Shown here: piece after piece, positions 54,179 through 61,776 of the stretch
Position numbering within the stretch: the stretch's first letter is position 1
Layout of the letters: each line of letters opens with the position of its first letter
Assembly (NCBI GenBank): GCA_042095375.1
Contig: JBELBJ010000001.1
Span: 62,001-126,000, forward strand
Length of the DNA: 64,000 bases
Source of the DNA: GCA-2715645 sp042095375
GTDB lineage: Bacteria; Bacteroidota; Bacteroidia; Cytophagales; MED-G16
Direction: 5' to 3'
The notes under the pieces: generated by a model
The model's database searches: none
The model's input: only the letters and a program-made list of their open reading frames with translations
What the model was told of the DNA's origin: nothing
Program-made: the position numbers and the translations under genes

Positions 54179-54714
54179 CACTACTTTATTCTTTCCTTTT
54201 TTTTATTTTTCAAGAAAATAATTTAAAATTTATAATAAACAATTCTGTTGTTGAGTTTTTTTCTTATGCTCCTTTAGAAAATATAAAAGCTGAAAATAAA
54301 AATAGTATTGGGGTTATAGATTTCACATCAAAAGAATTTATAATAAAGATCCCAATGAATAAATTTGATTTTCCTAATAATTTAATGGAAAAGCATTATA
54401 ATGACAGCTATCTTGAAACAGAAAAATTTCCAAGCTGTACTTTCAAAGGGTCTATTGCTGAAGAGATTGATTTATTAAAAAAAGAAAATCAACAAGTAAA
54501 TGCAATCGGAAAATTGGAATTACATGGGGTGTCAAAAGATTTTAAAATTCCATTAAACCTAAAAATAAATAGTAATTCCATTTTAATAACCTCAGAGTTT
54601 GAAATTAGATTAGATGAATTCAAAATTAAAATTCCTAAATTATTATTTAAAAATATAGCAGAAGTTATAGAAGTAAAGGTAAATGCAGAATTAAAAAAAT
54701 ACATCAAAGAATGA
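54172..54714 (+). CDS. YceI-family lipid-binding protein
   Basis: A 180-residue lipocalin-like YceI protein, with a signal-like hydrophobic start (about residues 1-15). Family features: VIDFTSKEFIIKIPMNKFDFPNNLMEKHYNDSYLETEKFPSCTFKG (about 47-92) and ELHGVSKDFKIPLNLKI. YceI proteins bind isoprenoid-like or other long-chain molecules in the periplasm. It sits in a tight cluster (overlaps of 7 and 4 nt) with the DUF5777 barrel before it and an NAD-dependent epimerase after it. Confidence 0.9.
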   Translation: MVALLYSFLFFIFQENNLKFIINNSVVEFFSYAPLENIKAENKNSIGVIDFTSKEFIIKIPMNKFDFPNNLMEKHYNDSYLETEKFPSCTFKGSIAEEIDLLKKENQQVNAIGKLELHGVSKDFKIPLNLKINSNSILITSEFEIRLDEFKIKIPKLLFKNIAEVIEVKVNAELKKYIKE

Positions 54715-55694
54715 GAATAGGAGTTACTGGAGCTTCAGGGCTGGTAGGATTTAACTTTTGTGAGCTTGCCCAATCAAATGGAAATCAGCTGAATATCTTA
54801 ATAAGAAAAGATATTGATTATTTAAAAAAGATTAATGCTAAAAAATTCTACGGTAATCTTGATGATATTGAAACCTTAGAAAAATTCTGTACAGGTTGTG
54901 AAGTAATAATTCATTCTGCAGCTATGATTTCAATAGGCCTTGATTCACATGATGATGTATATCAAGTAAATTATATAGGAACAAAAAATTTGTTGAAAGC
55001 ATGCATTAAAAAAAAGGTAAAAAAATTTATTTTTATAGGGACAGTAAATGCTTACAATAAAAACTCTAAATCTAATAGATTTGATGAATCGCTTAATTTT
55101 GTAGAAAAAGGAAGTAGTTATGATGTGACTAAAGCAAAGGCGCAAAATCTTGTTTTAAATTGTAATGAGTTATTTAAAATTTCAATAAATCCAACATCCA
55201 TATTGGGTAAAAATGATTTTAAACCTTCAAGACTTGGAAAAATAGTAAAAACACTTTACAAAGGGAGGTTACCATTCCTTGTAGATGGTGGTCTTGATGT
55301 TATAGATGTAGAAGATTTATCAAAAACAATCTATAGTTCTATTAATAAAGGAAGAGACGGTGAATCCTACCTAGTTTCTGGTAAATGGAGATCATTTAAA
55401 GAAATATATAAATCAATAAAAACTCTTAAAAAAAGTCATTCTAACGTTATATTTTTCCCTAAAAAAATTATTGAATTTCTTTTACCACTTCTTTCACTTT
55501 TCCCTACATCCTTATTGAAAAAAGCAGCAGAAATCAATGGAAAAATTTTTCCAGGTTTAGAAAACCTAACTAAAGAGTCAATTGAAAATATTATTAATTT
55601 CCCTAAAAATATTGATAATTCTAAAGCAAAAAACGAACTTGGGCTTAAAATAAGTTCTCTTGATAAAACAGTAAAAGATGCAATTTATAGATAA
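54711..55694 (+). CDS. NAD(P)-dependent epimerase/dehydratase-family protein
   Basis: An extended short-chain dehydrogenase of 327 residues. The Rossmann glycines are GASGLVG at 7-13, followed by IHSAAMISIG, FIGTVNAYN and YDVTKAKA (catalytic Tyr-x3-Lys about residues 139-143). Overall it resembles the dihydroflavonol-reductase/3-beta-hydroxysteroid-dehydrogenase branch. It overlaps by 17 nt the following steroid-reductase-like gene and by 4 nt the YceI gene. Substrate unknown. Confidence 0.88.
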   Translation: MRIGVTGASGLVGFNFCELAQSNGNQLNILIRKDIDYLKKINAKKFYGNLDDIETLEKFCTGCEVIIHSAAMISIGLDSHDDVYQVNYIGTKNLLKACIKKKVKKFIFIGTVNAYNKNSKSNRFDESLNFVEKGSSYDVTKAKAQNLVLNCNELFKISINPTSILGKNDFKPSRLGKIVKTLYKGRLPFLVDGGLDVIDVEDLSKTIYSSINKGRDGESYLVSGKWRSFKEIYKSIKTLKKSHSNVIFFPKKIIEFLLPLLSLFPTSLLKKAAEINGKIFPGLENLTKESIENIINFPKNIDNSKAKNELGLKISSLDKTVKDAIYR

Positions 55695-56439
55695 CTATTT
55701 TTTATTCGCTTACATGTGGATTGCGATAGGATTCATTACTTTTCCTTTTATACTAAAATATGATGCTCCATATGGAAGACATACTTCAAGTAATTGGGGC
55801 CCTTTGGTTGATAATAAATTAGCATGGATAGTTATGGAACTTCCAGCCTTAATAATGTGTCCATTAATAGTTTTTTTATCTGAAAATATTCTTTCTAATG
55901 TAACAATATTTTTTATACTTCTTTGGATTATTCATTACTTTAATAGAAGTGTTGTTTTCCCTATTCGAATTAAAACTAATAAAAAAAAAATGCCTTTCAT
56001 TATTGCTTTTCTTGCTATTATTTTCAATGTTATAAATGGACTAATTAATGGATTATATTTTTCTAATATAGGATACAATTATCCAGAATCATGGATTTTT
56101 TCACCACAATTTATTTTTGGAATCATAGTTTTTGTTTTTGGGTTTTATATTAATAATGTATCTGATTCCTATTTAATCAGTCTAAGAAAAGATAATGATG
56201 ATAAATATGTTATACCAAAAAAGGGATTATTTAAATTTATTTCTTGCCCTAATTTTTTTGGAGAAATTATCGAGTGGCTTGGTTTTGCAATCATGACATG
56301 GAGTATAGCTGGTCTTGCTTTCTTTTTATGGACATTTTTTAATCTTGTCCCTAGAGCTCTTTCTCATCATAGGTGGTATAAAGAAAAATTTCCAGACTAT
56401 CCTAAAAATAGGAAAGCTGTATTTCCTTTTATACTCTAA
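55678..56439 (+). CDS. Steroid 5-alpha-reductase C-terminal domain protein
   Basis: A 253-residue membrane protein with six to seven hydrophobic segments. The C terminus PRALSHHRWYKEKFPDYPKNRKAVFPFIL and the preceding GLFKFISCPNFFGEIIEWLGFAIM are classical for the 3-oxo-5-alpha-steroid 4-dehydrogenase family, including the NADPH-site Asn/Glu (CPNFFGEIIEW). It resembles the eukaryotic 250-residue forms in length. In bacteria the substrate is usually unknown and need not be a steroid. It overlaps the epimerase by 17 nt, and converges on umuC with an 11-nt overlap. Confidence 0.88.
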   Translation: MQFIDNYFLFAYMWIAIGFITFPFILKYDAPYGRHTSSNWGPLVDNKLAWIVMELPALIMCPLIVFLSENILSNVTIFFILLWIIHYFNRSVVFPIRIKTNKKKMPFIIAFLAIIFNVINGLINGLYFSNIGYNYPESWIFSPQFIFGIIVFVFGFYINNVSDSYLISLRKDNDDKYVIPKKGLFKFISCPNFFGEIIEWLGFAIMTWSIAGLAFFLWTFFNLVPRALSHHRWYKEKFPDYPKNRKAVFPFIL

Positions 56440-57679
56440 CATCTAGGATATCCTCCCATCTTGTAGTATAGCAAGGAGAAAGTTTTTCCTTTCCTATTTT
56501 CCATTTATTATTAATACCCGAAGAGCTAAGTTTTAAAATGTCTCTACCCATATTTCCATTAACCCTATCAATCGTTTTCATAAGGTTATCTGCCTTATTC
56601 CTATCTTTAGTATCGAATAGATTTAACTGGACTTGATTTTTAGGTATTATACCTGAAAGTATAATACCAGCCTTCTTATATAAATATCCTAATCTAAATA
56701 TCTTTTGAAGACACTTTATCGCAAGTTTAGTAATTGTAATTGTATCGCTTGTTGCAGTATAAAAATCCATTGAAAAATAGCCAGAATACTGTTTAGCCTT
56801 TGGTTTAAATCTATTTGTATACATAAAAACACTAATAGATCTGGCACAAGCCTTCTCTGAACGAAGCTTCTCTGAACATCTAGAAGAGAACATACTAATA
56901 TACTCTGACATACGAGAATATTCTTCTATTTCGATAGAAAAAGACCTAGAAGTACATATGCTCTTTTTCATATTTCTATTTGTATTAAGATTAAAATGAG
57001 AAATACATTTTAATTCTCTAACCATTCTAAGCCCAACCACATTCATCATCTTTCTTATCCATGTCTCATCGCATTCAAGAAGATCAGCTGCAGTATGTAT
57101 CCCATACTTCTTCATCTTTATAGCATACCTAATTCCTATCCCCCATATTTCATCTAAAGGCAATGATCTTAATATCTCATTTATCTCATTTTTATCTTTA
57201 AGATAACTTACTCCATTTCTTGATTTTTTTGCGATATATCCCGCAACTTTAGATAAGGTCTTAGTATATGATATGCCTATAGATATAGGAATACCTGTCC
57301 ACTGCTTAACTTTTTCTCTAATATGTAAAGCATAACCATAAGGATCTTTTATTCCACTAAAATCTACAAAAGCTTCATCTATAGAATATATCTCATGAGC
57401 AGGAACACTTTTACTAACAATATCAAAGACCCTTTTAGAAATATCACCATATAATGCAAAATTTGAAGAGAAAAGATGAATATTATGTTTATCAACAAGA
57501 TATCTTTTTTTAAAAATAGGCTCCCCCATTTTAAGACCTAAAGACTTTGACTCGTTTGATCTTGCTATTACACATCCATCATTATTAGAAAGCACCGCAA
57601 CAGGTTTTTTCTCTAGATGAGGTTTAAATACCCTTTCACAAGAAGCATAAAAATTATTACAATCAACTAATGCTATCAT
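56429..57679 (-). CDS. umuC: Error-prone DNA polymerase V catalytic subunit UmuC
   Basis: Y-family translesion polymerase, 416 residues. Catalytic motifs are seen: ALVDCNNFYASCERVF (first Asp, with the steric-gate-region Tyr) and YSIDEAFVDFSG (Asp-Glu pair). Helix-hairpin-helix elements follow (DEIWGIGIRYAIKMKKYGIHTAADL) and the little-finger domain; it ends RWEDILDVRV. With UmuD it forms the DNA-damage mutagenesis complex. It overlaps umuD by 4 nt. Confidence 0.96.
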   Translation of the reverse strand: MIALVDCNNFYASCERVFKPHLEKKPVAVLSNNDGCVIARSNESKSLGLKMGEPIFKKRYLVDKHNIHLFSSNFALYGDISKRVFDIVSKSVPAHEIYSIDEAFVDFSGIKDPYGYALHIREKVKQWTGIPISIGISYTKTLSKVAGYIAKKSRNGVSYLKDKNEINEILRSLPLDEIWGIGIRYAIKMKKYGIHTAADLLECDETWIRKMMNVVGLRMVRELKCISHFNLNTNRNMKKSICTSRSFSIEIEEYSRMSEYISMFSSRCSEKLRSEKACARSISVFMYTNRFKPKAKQYSGYFSMDFYTATSDTITITKLAIKCLQKIFRLGYLYKKAGIILSGIIPKNQVQLNLFDTKDRNKADNLMKTIDRVNGNMGRDILKLSSSGINNKWKIGKEKLSPCYTTRWEDILDVRV

Positions 57680-58104
57680 CTTACTCTATTAAAAGACCAC
57701 ATGACCTTACCCCAAACATAAGATTCAGAATTTTGTGTGATTTTTATTGGACTCATATTTTTATTTTCCGGGTATAAAAAAATATTTCCTCCCAATTTCT
57801 TATACCTCTTAACAGTAAAATCTCCATCTATAACTACCAAAACAATATCGCCATTTTTTATCTCCTCTGCTCTATCAACTAACAGAATACTACCATCAAA
57901 AATTTTAGCATTTACCATGGAATTACCACTCACTCTAATAAAAAAAGTTGCACTAGGATGTTTTATTAATTTTTTATCTAGTGATAGATCAAATTCTAAA
58001 AAATCATCTGCTGGTGAAGGAAAACCTGCTGGAACGGACTGAGAATAAAATGGTGTTTCTTTAAAAATATTTAAACTTTCAAATGATGGTTTTGTAGACT
58101 TCAT
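57676..58104 (-). CDS. umuD: UmuD self-cleaving SOS mutagenesis protein
   Basis: A 142-residue LexA/UmuD-type S24 peptidase. The cleavage site is Ala-Gly in VPAGFPSPADD (about residues 21-31), the catalytic Ser is in SGNSM and the catalytic Lys in DFTVKRY. It lacks a DNA-binding domain, so it is UmuD and not LexA. Tandem palindromes 40-75 bp upstream are the probable control sites. No lexA or recA is in the window. Confidence 0.95.
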   Translation of the reverse strand: MKSTKPSFESLNIFKETPFYSQSVPAGFPSPADDFLEFDLSLDKKLIKHPSATFFIRVSGNSMVNAKIFDGSILLVDRAEEIKNGDIVLVVIDGDFTVKRYKKLGGNIFLYPENKNMSPIKITQNSESYVWGKVMWSFNRVR

Positions 58105-58143
58105 ACTTGAGTAAATTGTTTTGTTATGAACAAAAATTATAAT

Positions 58144-58179
58144 ACTAATATAATTAGTTATTACTAATATAATTAGTAA
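58144..58179. promoter_or_regulatory. Tandem palindromic operator-like sites upstream of umuDC
   Basis: ACTAATATAATTAGT occurs twice, at 58144-58158 and 58163-58177, with start-to-start spacing of 19 bp. Each copy is a perfect 6-bp inverted repeat around ATA; the second extends to a 19-bp palindrome (58161-58179). A half site ACTAATT follows at 58194-58200. They lie just upstream of a near-consensus -7 element of umuD, in the expected place for a repressor or activator. Confidence 0.7.
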
Positions 58180-58194
58180 TAACTATAAAAAATA

Positions 58195-58464
58195 CTAATT
58201 AAACTTATTGTATGAAATTTCCCTTTGAGACTTTGATTTAAATCTATGCTTTTTATCCTCCATTAAAGCAGAATGCTTAGTTTTTCTTCCATCAATTCTT
58301 TTTCTCCATCGAATAAAAGATTCTTTGCGAAGATTATTTCTCATTATTGATATAATCTCCTTTTCAGTAAGTGAAAATTGAGTTTTAATCATATCAAATG
58401 GCGTCCTATCCTCCCAGCACATTTGAATTATTCTATCTAAAGACCTACTTGATAACCTTGTCAT
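58195..58464 (-). CDS. DUF2805/TIGR03643-family protein
   Basis: An 89-residue basic protein with a helix-turn-helix-like core: SLDRIIQMCWEDRTPFDMIKTQFSLTEKEIISIMRNNLRKESFIRWRKRI, matching the short TIGR03643/DUF2805 family of marine bacteria. Members often stand near photolyase or cryptochrome gene clusters; function unknown. It overlaps the preceding four-helix membrane gene by 20 nt. Its stop lies just outside the tandem palindromes upstream of umuD. Confidence 0.88.
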   Translation of the reverse strand: MTRLSSRSLDRIIQMCWEDRTPFDMIKTQFSLTEKEIISIMRNNLRKESFIRWRKRIDGRKTKHSALMEDKKHRFKSKSQREISYNKFN

Positions 58465-58864
58465 AAAAAAAATAAAATAATATAATTAATTTAACTGTCC
58501 AAAGAATTGTTCTAAACCAATTATAGTCTATCAATCTATTTATTAGACTTATATTATGGTTGAGTGAAAGTTTATTATGAATTGGAACTAATATTATAAA
58601 TGTAAATAACCATATAATTAAAAGAATTCCTAAAGGTAAAAATAAGTCACTATCAATATAATTTAAATAAATCAATGAAAATAACTCTCCGACCATAAAC
58701 GGAATTACAATAAAAGAAATATTCATTGTATATCTCTTATGAAAGTCAATGAATGTATGTGAATCAAAAGCTAAAAATGAAGGGTAAGTGATAAGTTGAG
58801 TAACAAAAAGAATACCAACTAAAACAGAATTACAAATTATATGAATCGAAAAAAAAAATTCCAC
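58445..58864 (-). CDS. Four-helix membrane protein, unknown function
   Basis: A 139-residue protein with four predicted membrane helices (about residues 6-28, 48-70, 77-98 and 118-136) and little soluble sequence. It resembles small membrane proteins that accompany DUF2805 and light-related genes in marine Bacteroidota, but I do not recognise a named family. Translation is likely coupled to DUF2805 through the 20-nt overlap. Confidence 0.75.
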   Translation of the reverse strand: MEFFFSIHIICNSVLVGILFVTQLITYPSFLAFDSHTFIDFHKRYTMNISFIVIPFMVGELFSLIYLNYIDSDLFLPLGILLIIWLFTFIILVPIHNKLSLNHNISLINRLIDYNWFRTILWTVKLIILFYFFYDKVIK

Positions 58865-58925
58865 CTATGTAATACTATATTTAAACATAAATGGTTTTAA
58901 AAAAATTAAAAAAAATAAGAGTATT

Positions 58926-61226
58926 CTACTTATTAGAATCAGGAAGGTTAATATCTATGTTATTTCTATAATCACCAAGTAAATGCTCTGAAAAATAATA
59001 CCACATCATTTTCTCATAATAACTTCTGAAATCACCATAACCATGTCTTTTACCAGGAAATATCATCATATCAAATCTCTTTCCTTCTTTAATAAGTTCA
59101 TCAGCAACCCGAAGTGTATTAGTAGGATGAACATTATTATCTATATTTCCATGTGTCAATAGCAGATATCCCTTTAAGTTTTTAGCAAGAGATTGATTAG
59201 TTTTAATCTTTGCATCCCAAGAAAGTTCTTCATTTTCTTCATCGCCATCTTTATTCTTGTTATAAACAGCCTCAATACCGTTATGAGTTTCACTCCACCA
59301 CTTATTATAAATATTATTATCATGATTCCCAGCAGACGAACAAGCAACATCATAAAAGTCTGGATAAGACAAGAGGGCAGCTGTAGACATAAAACCACCA
59401 CCAGAATGACCAAAAATACCAACTTTATCAAGATCAATCCAAGTGTACCTCTCAGCTAATTGTTCTAGAGATCTCTTATCATCAGCTAATGCATAATCTC
59501 TTAAATTCTGATAACCAAAAGTATGATAATATTTAGACCTCATAGGACTACCTCCCCTATGCCCCATACTAACAACTATAAATCCAAGCTGAGCAAGCGC
59601 AGTATTGTACCTACCAGATATAGTAAAATCATTTCTAAAAGATTCAACTTGTGGACCCGGATACACATAAGATATTATTGGATATTTTTTATTTGGATCA
59701 AAATCAAAAGGCTTATACATAACACCATAAAGATCAGTAATACCATCATCAGCCTTGACCTTAAATCTTTCTGGCATCTTCCAACCAGCATGATATAAAA
59801 GACTAAGGTCAGCTTCTTCTAATTTCATAATAATATTTCCAGAAATATCTCTCAGTAATGAGGTTGGCAAGTGATCTACAGATGAGTAATTATCAACAAA
59901 ATATTTGCTTGACTCTGAAAAATTAACCTTATGATTAAATTTCTCTCTTGTTAATAGTTTCATGCCTGAGCCATCAAAATTTGAACTATAAATCATACTA
60001 TAATATGGATCAACATCTTTTTCTCTACCAAAAGCTTGATAATAAACTTTTCTTGCTAAAGTATCAATATCTTGAATTCTTCCAGTTATAAAATACCCCC
60101 CATTTGTAATTTTATTTTTTAATCTACCTGTATTACCGTCATAAAGATATAACTGTCCCCACCCATTTTTTTCTGACCAATAAATAAGTTCTTTACCTTC
60201 ATTAATTACAGCAAGCTGCCTATAATTCCAATTATGATAAGGATGATTTATATCCTCAAATAAAAAATTAATAGACCCATCAGATGTATTAACATATGAA
60301 ACATCTAAGGTATCGCTTGTTCTATTTAGTCTAATCATATATAATCTATCAGAATTCTTTTGTGTAAGATGAAGTGATATAGTCTGATCAATATATTTTT
60401 TTACCTCTACATCAATTTTAGATTTATCAGATATATTAAAGATTTCTAAATATTCCTGAGGAACATTCATCTCCCCTGGCATAGCATACTTATAAACCTC
60501 AAGCTCAGGACGTGGTTTATTTAAAGTATTGATTACAAAAAGCTCATCTACCTTTCTAGAATCTGAACGATTTGAATATAATTTTTTAGAATCCTTAAAC
60601 CAAGCAGCTCTTGCTTTCATTCTTTTTTCACTAGTAGTATCTCCATGCTTTCTTTGATAAGAAAACCATCTTTCCCCATCCTTGGATAATTGTATTTCAA
60701 TACTATCTTTATCACCAACCTCCATTAAGAATAAATTATGATCCTTTGCAAAGACAATATAAGATGAGTCTGGAGCATATGTTGCCCAATCTTCTTCTTC
60801 TTCTTCAGATATAGTATCTCCTATAGCTATTGATTTGTCATAAATATCATACTTATACCCAATACTATCTATATGAAATCTTAAGGTTCTGTTATCTTTA
60901 TCAAGTTCAACTTCTTCTAACTCTAAATCATTATGATTAATCGGCTTCCTTGTTAGATCACTCAATTTTGCAGCAAATTCTAAATTATCAAAAAGTTTAG
61001 ATTTTGATCTCTTTGTAGGATCAACAATATAAAAATTCTTTCCTGATGTTGTAGTATAAGAATACCAGAACTTATCACTTTCTTTAAACCATTCCGGTGA
61101 AACAGATGTACTTTTAAGCATCTTAGATAAGTTTTTTTGACTAAACTTTTCGGCTGATTTAAAGTTTGCTTTTTTCTGAGCTTTAATAGAAAATGAAAAT
61201 AAAAGTAATAAGAATACTATCCTCAT
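58926..61226 (-). CDS. Dipeptidyl-peptidase IV-like S9B serine peptidase
   Basis: A 766-residue secreted peptidase (signal MRIVFLLLLFSFSIKAQ). Residues about 60-480 form a beta-propeller (DPP_IV N-terminal region) and about 490-750 an alpha/beta-hydrolase domain. The nucleophile is S608 in GIFGHSGGGFMS, the acid is in GNIDNNVHP (Asp in NIDNNVH) and the His in GKRHGYGDFRSYY. Likely removes dipeptides from the N termini of peptides in the periplasm. It precedes tRNA-Pro on the same strand side by about 65 bp. Confidence 0.93.
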   Translation of the reverse strand: MRIVFLLLLFSFSIKAQKKANFKSAEKFSQKNLSKMLKSTSVSPEWFKESDKFWYSYTTTSGKNFYIVDPTKRSKSKLFDNLEFAAKLSDLTRKPINHNDLELEEVELDKDNRTLRFHIDSIGYKYDIYDKSIAIGDTISEEEEEDWATYAPDSSYIVFAKDHNLFLMEVGDKDSIEIQLSKDGERWFSYQRKHGDTTSEKRMKARAAWFKDSKKLYSNRSDSRKVDELFVINTLNKPRPELEVYKYAMPGEMNVPQEYLEIFNISDKSKIDVEVKKYIDQTISLHLTQKNSDRLYMIRLNRTSDTLDVSYVNTSDGSINFLFEDINHPYHNWNYRQLAVINEGKELIYWSEKNGWGQLYLYDGNTGRLKNKITNGGYFITGRIQDIDTLARKVYYQAFGREKDVDPYYSMIYSSNFDGSGMKLLTREKFNHKVNFSESSKYFVDNYSSVDHLPTSLLRDISGNIIMKLEEADLSLLYHAGWKMPERFKVKADDGITDLYGVMYKPFDFDPNKKYPIISYVYPGPQVESFRNDFTISGRYNTALAQLGFIVVSMGHRGGSPMRSKYYHTFGYQNLRDYALADDKRSLEQLAERYTWIDLDKVGIFGHSGGGFMSTAALLSYPDFYDVACSSAGNHDNNIYNKWWSETHNGIEAVYNKNKDGDEENEELSWDAKIKTNQSLAKNLKGYLLLTHGNIDNNVHPTNTLRVADELIKEGKRFDMMIFPGKRHGYGDFRSYYEKMMWYYFSEHLLGDYRNNIDINLPDSNK

Positions 61227-61290
61227 AGTTTAATATCATTGATTATAAAAAGTTAAGATAAAAATATTTTCGGAGAGAAAAAAATTTAAG

Positions 61291-61365
61291 TCGGGGCGGC
61301 AGGATTCGAACCTGCGACCCCCTGGTCCCAAACCAGGTGCGCTAACCGGACTGCGCTACGCCCCG
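61291..61365 (-). tRNA. tRNA-Pro (anticodon TGG)
   Basis: The minus strand folds as a 75-nt tRNA: acceptor CGGGGCG/CGCCCCG, D arm around GCGCAGTCCGGTTAGCGC, anticodon stem CCTGG/CCAGG with loop TTTGGGA (anticodon TGG, Pro), and T arm GCAGG-TTCGAAT-CCTGC. The discriminator is A, and CCA is not encoded. Confidence 0.97.
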
Positions 61366-61458
61366 AAATAAATACAGATCGCAAATTTGAAAATAATATT
61401 CTTTTTTAAAAAACATATTATAAAGAATATTTAAATTAGTTTAATAAATTAAATACCA

Positions 61459-61773
61459 ATGTTCATCACAACTATAAACGAAATACCTGGGAAAAAAATT
61501 TCTGAAACACTAGGAATTGCAAGAGGCAGTACTGTCAGAACAAGAAATGTAGGAAAAGATATTTTTGCAGCATTTAAAAATTTAGTGGGAGGAGAAGTTA
61601 AAGAATATACAAAACTTCAAGCAGACGCAAGAGAAGAAGCACTACAAAGAATGATTGATGATGCAAAATCTTTAGGTGCAAATGGAGTAATTTGTGTTAG
61701 ATTTCAAACTTCTGTAATGATGGCTGGAGCATCTGAACTTCTAGCTTACGGTACAGCAGTTAAAGTTAACTGA
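61459..61773 (+). CDS. YbjQ-family (DUF74) protein
   Basis: A 104-residue protein of the YbjQ/DUF74 family: TTINEIPGKKISETLGIARGSTVRTRNVGKDIFAAFKNLVGGEVKEYTKLQADAREEALQRM..AKSLGANGVICVRFQTS (nearly the whole length). Members form pentameric beta rings and are sometimes labelled heavy-metal-binding; function is uncertain. It stands alone, 3 bp from the convergent S9 peptidase stop. Confidence 0.92.
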   Translation: MFITTINEIPGKKISETLGIARGSTVRTRNVGKDIFAAFKNLVGGEVKEYTKLQADAREEALQRMIDDAKSLGANGVICVRFQTSVMMAGASELLAYGTAVKVN

Positions 61774-61776
61774 AAA

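Noticed and set aside
57676..58104. LexA instead of UmuD
   Set aside because: The cleavage site and Ser/Lys dyad are shared, but there is no N-terminal winged-helix domain and umuC follows directly.
61382..61389. CAAATTTG as the promoter -7 element of tRNA-Pro
   Set aside because: On the minus strand it misses the first T of TAnnTTTG and no -33 TTG is at the right distance; possible but too weak to list.
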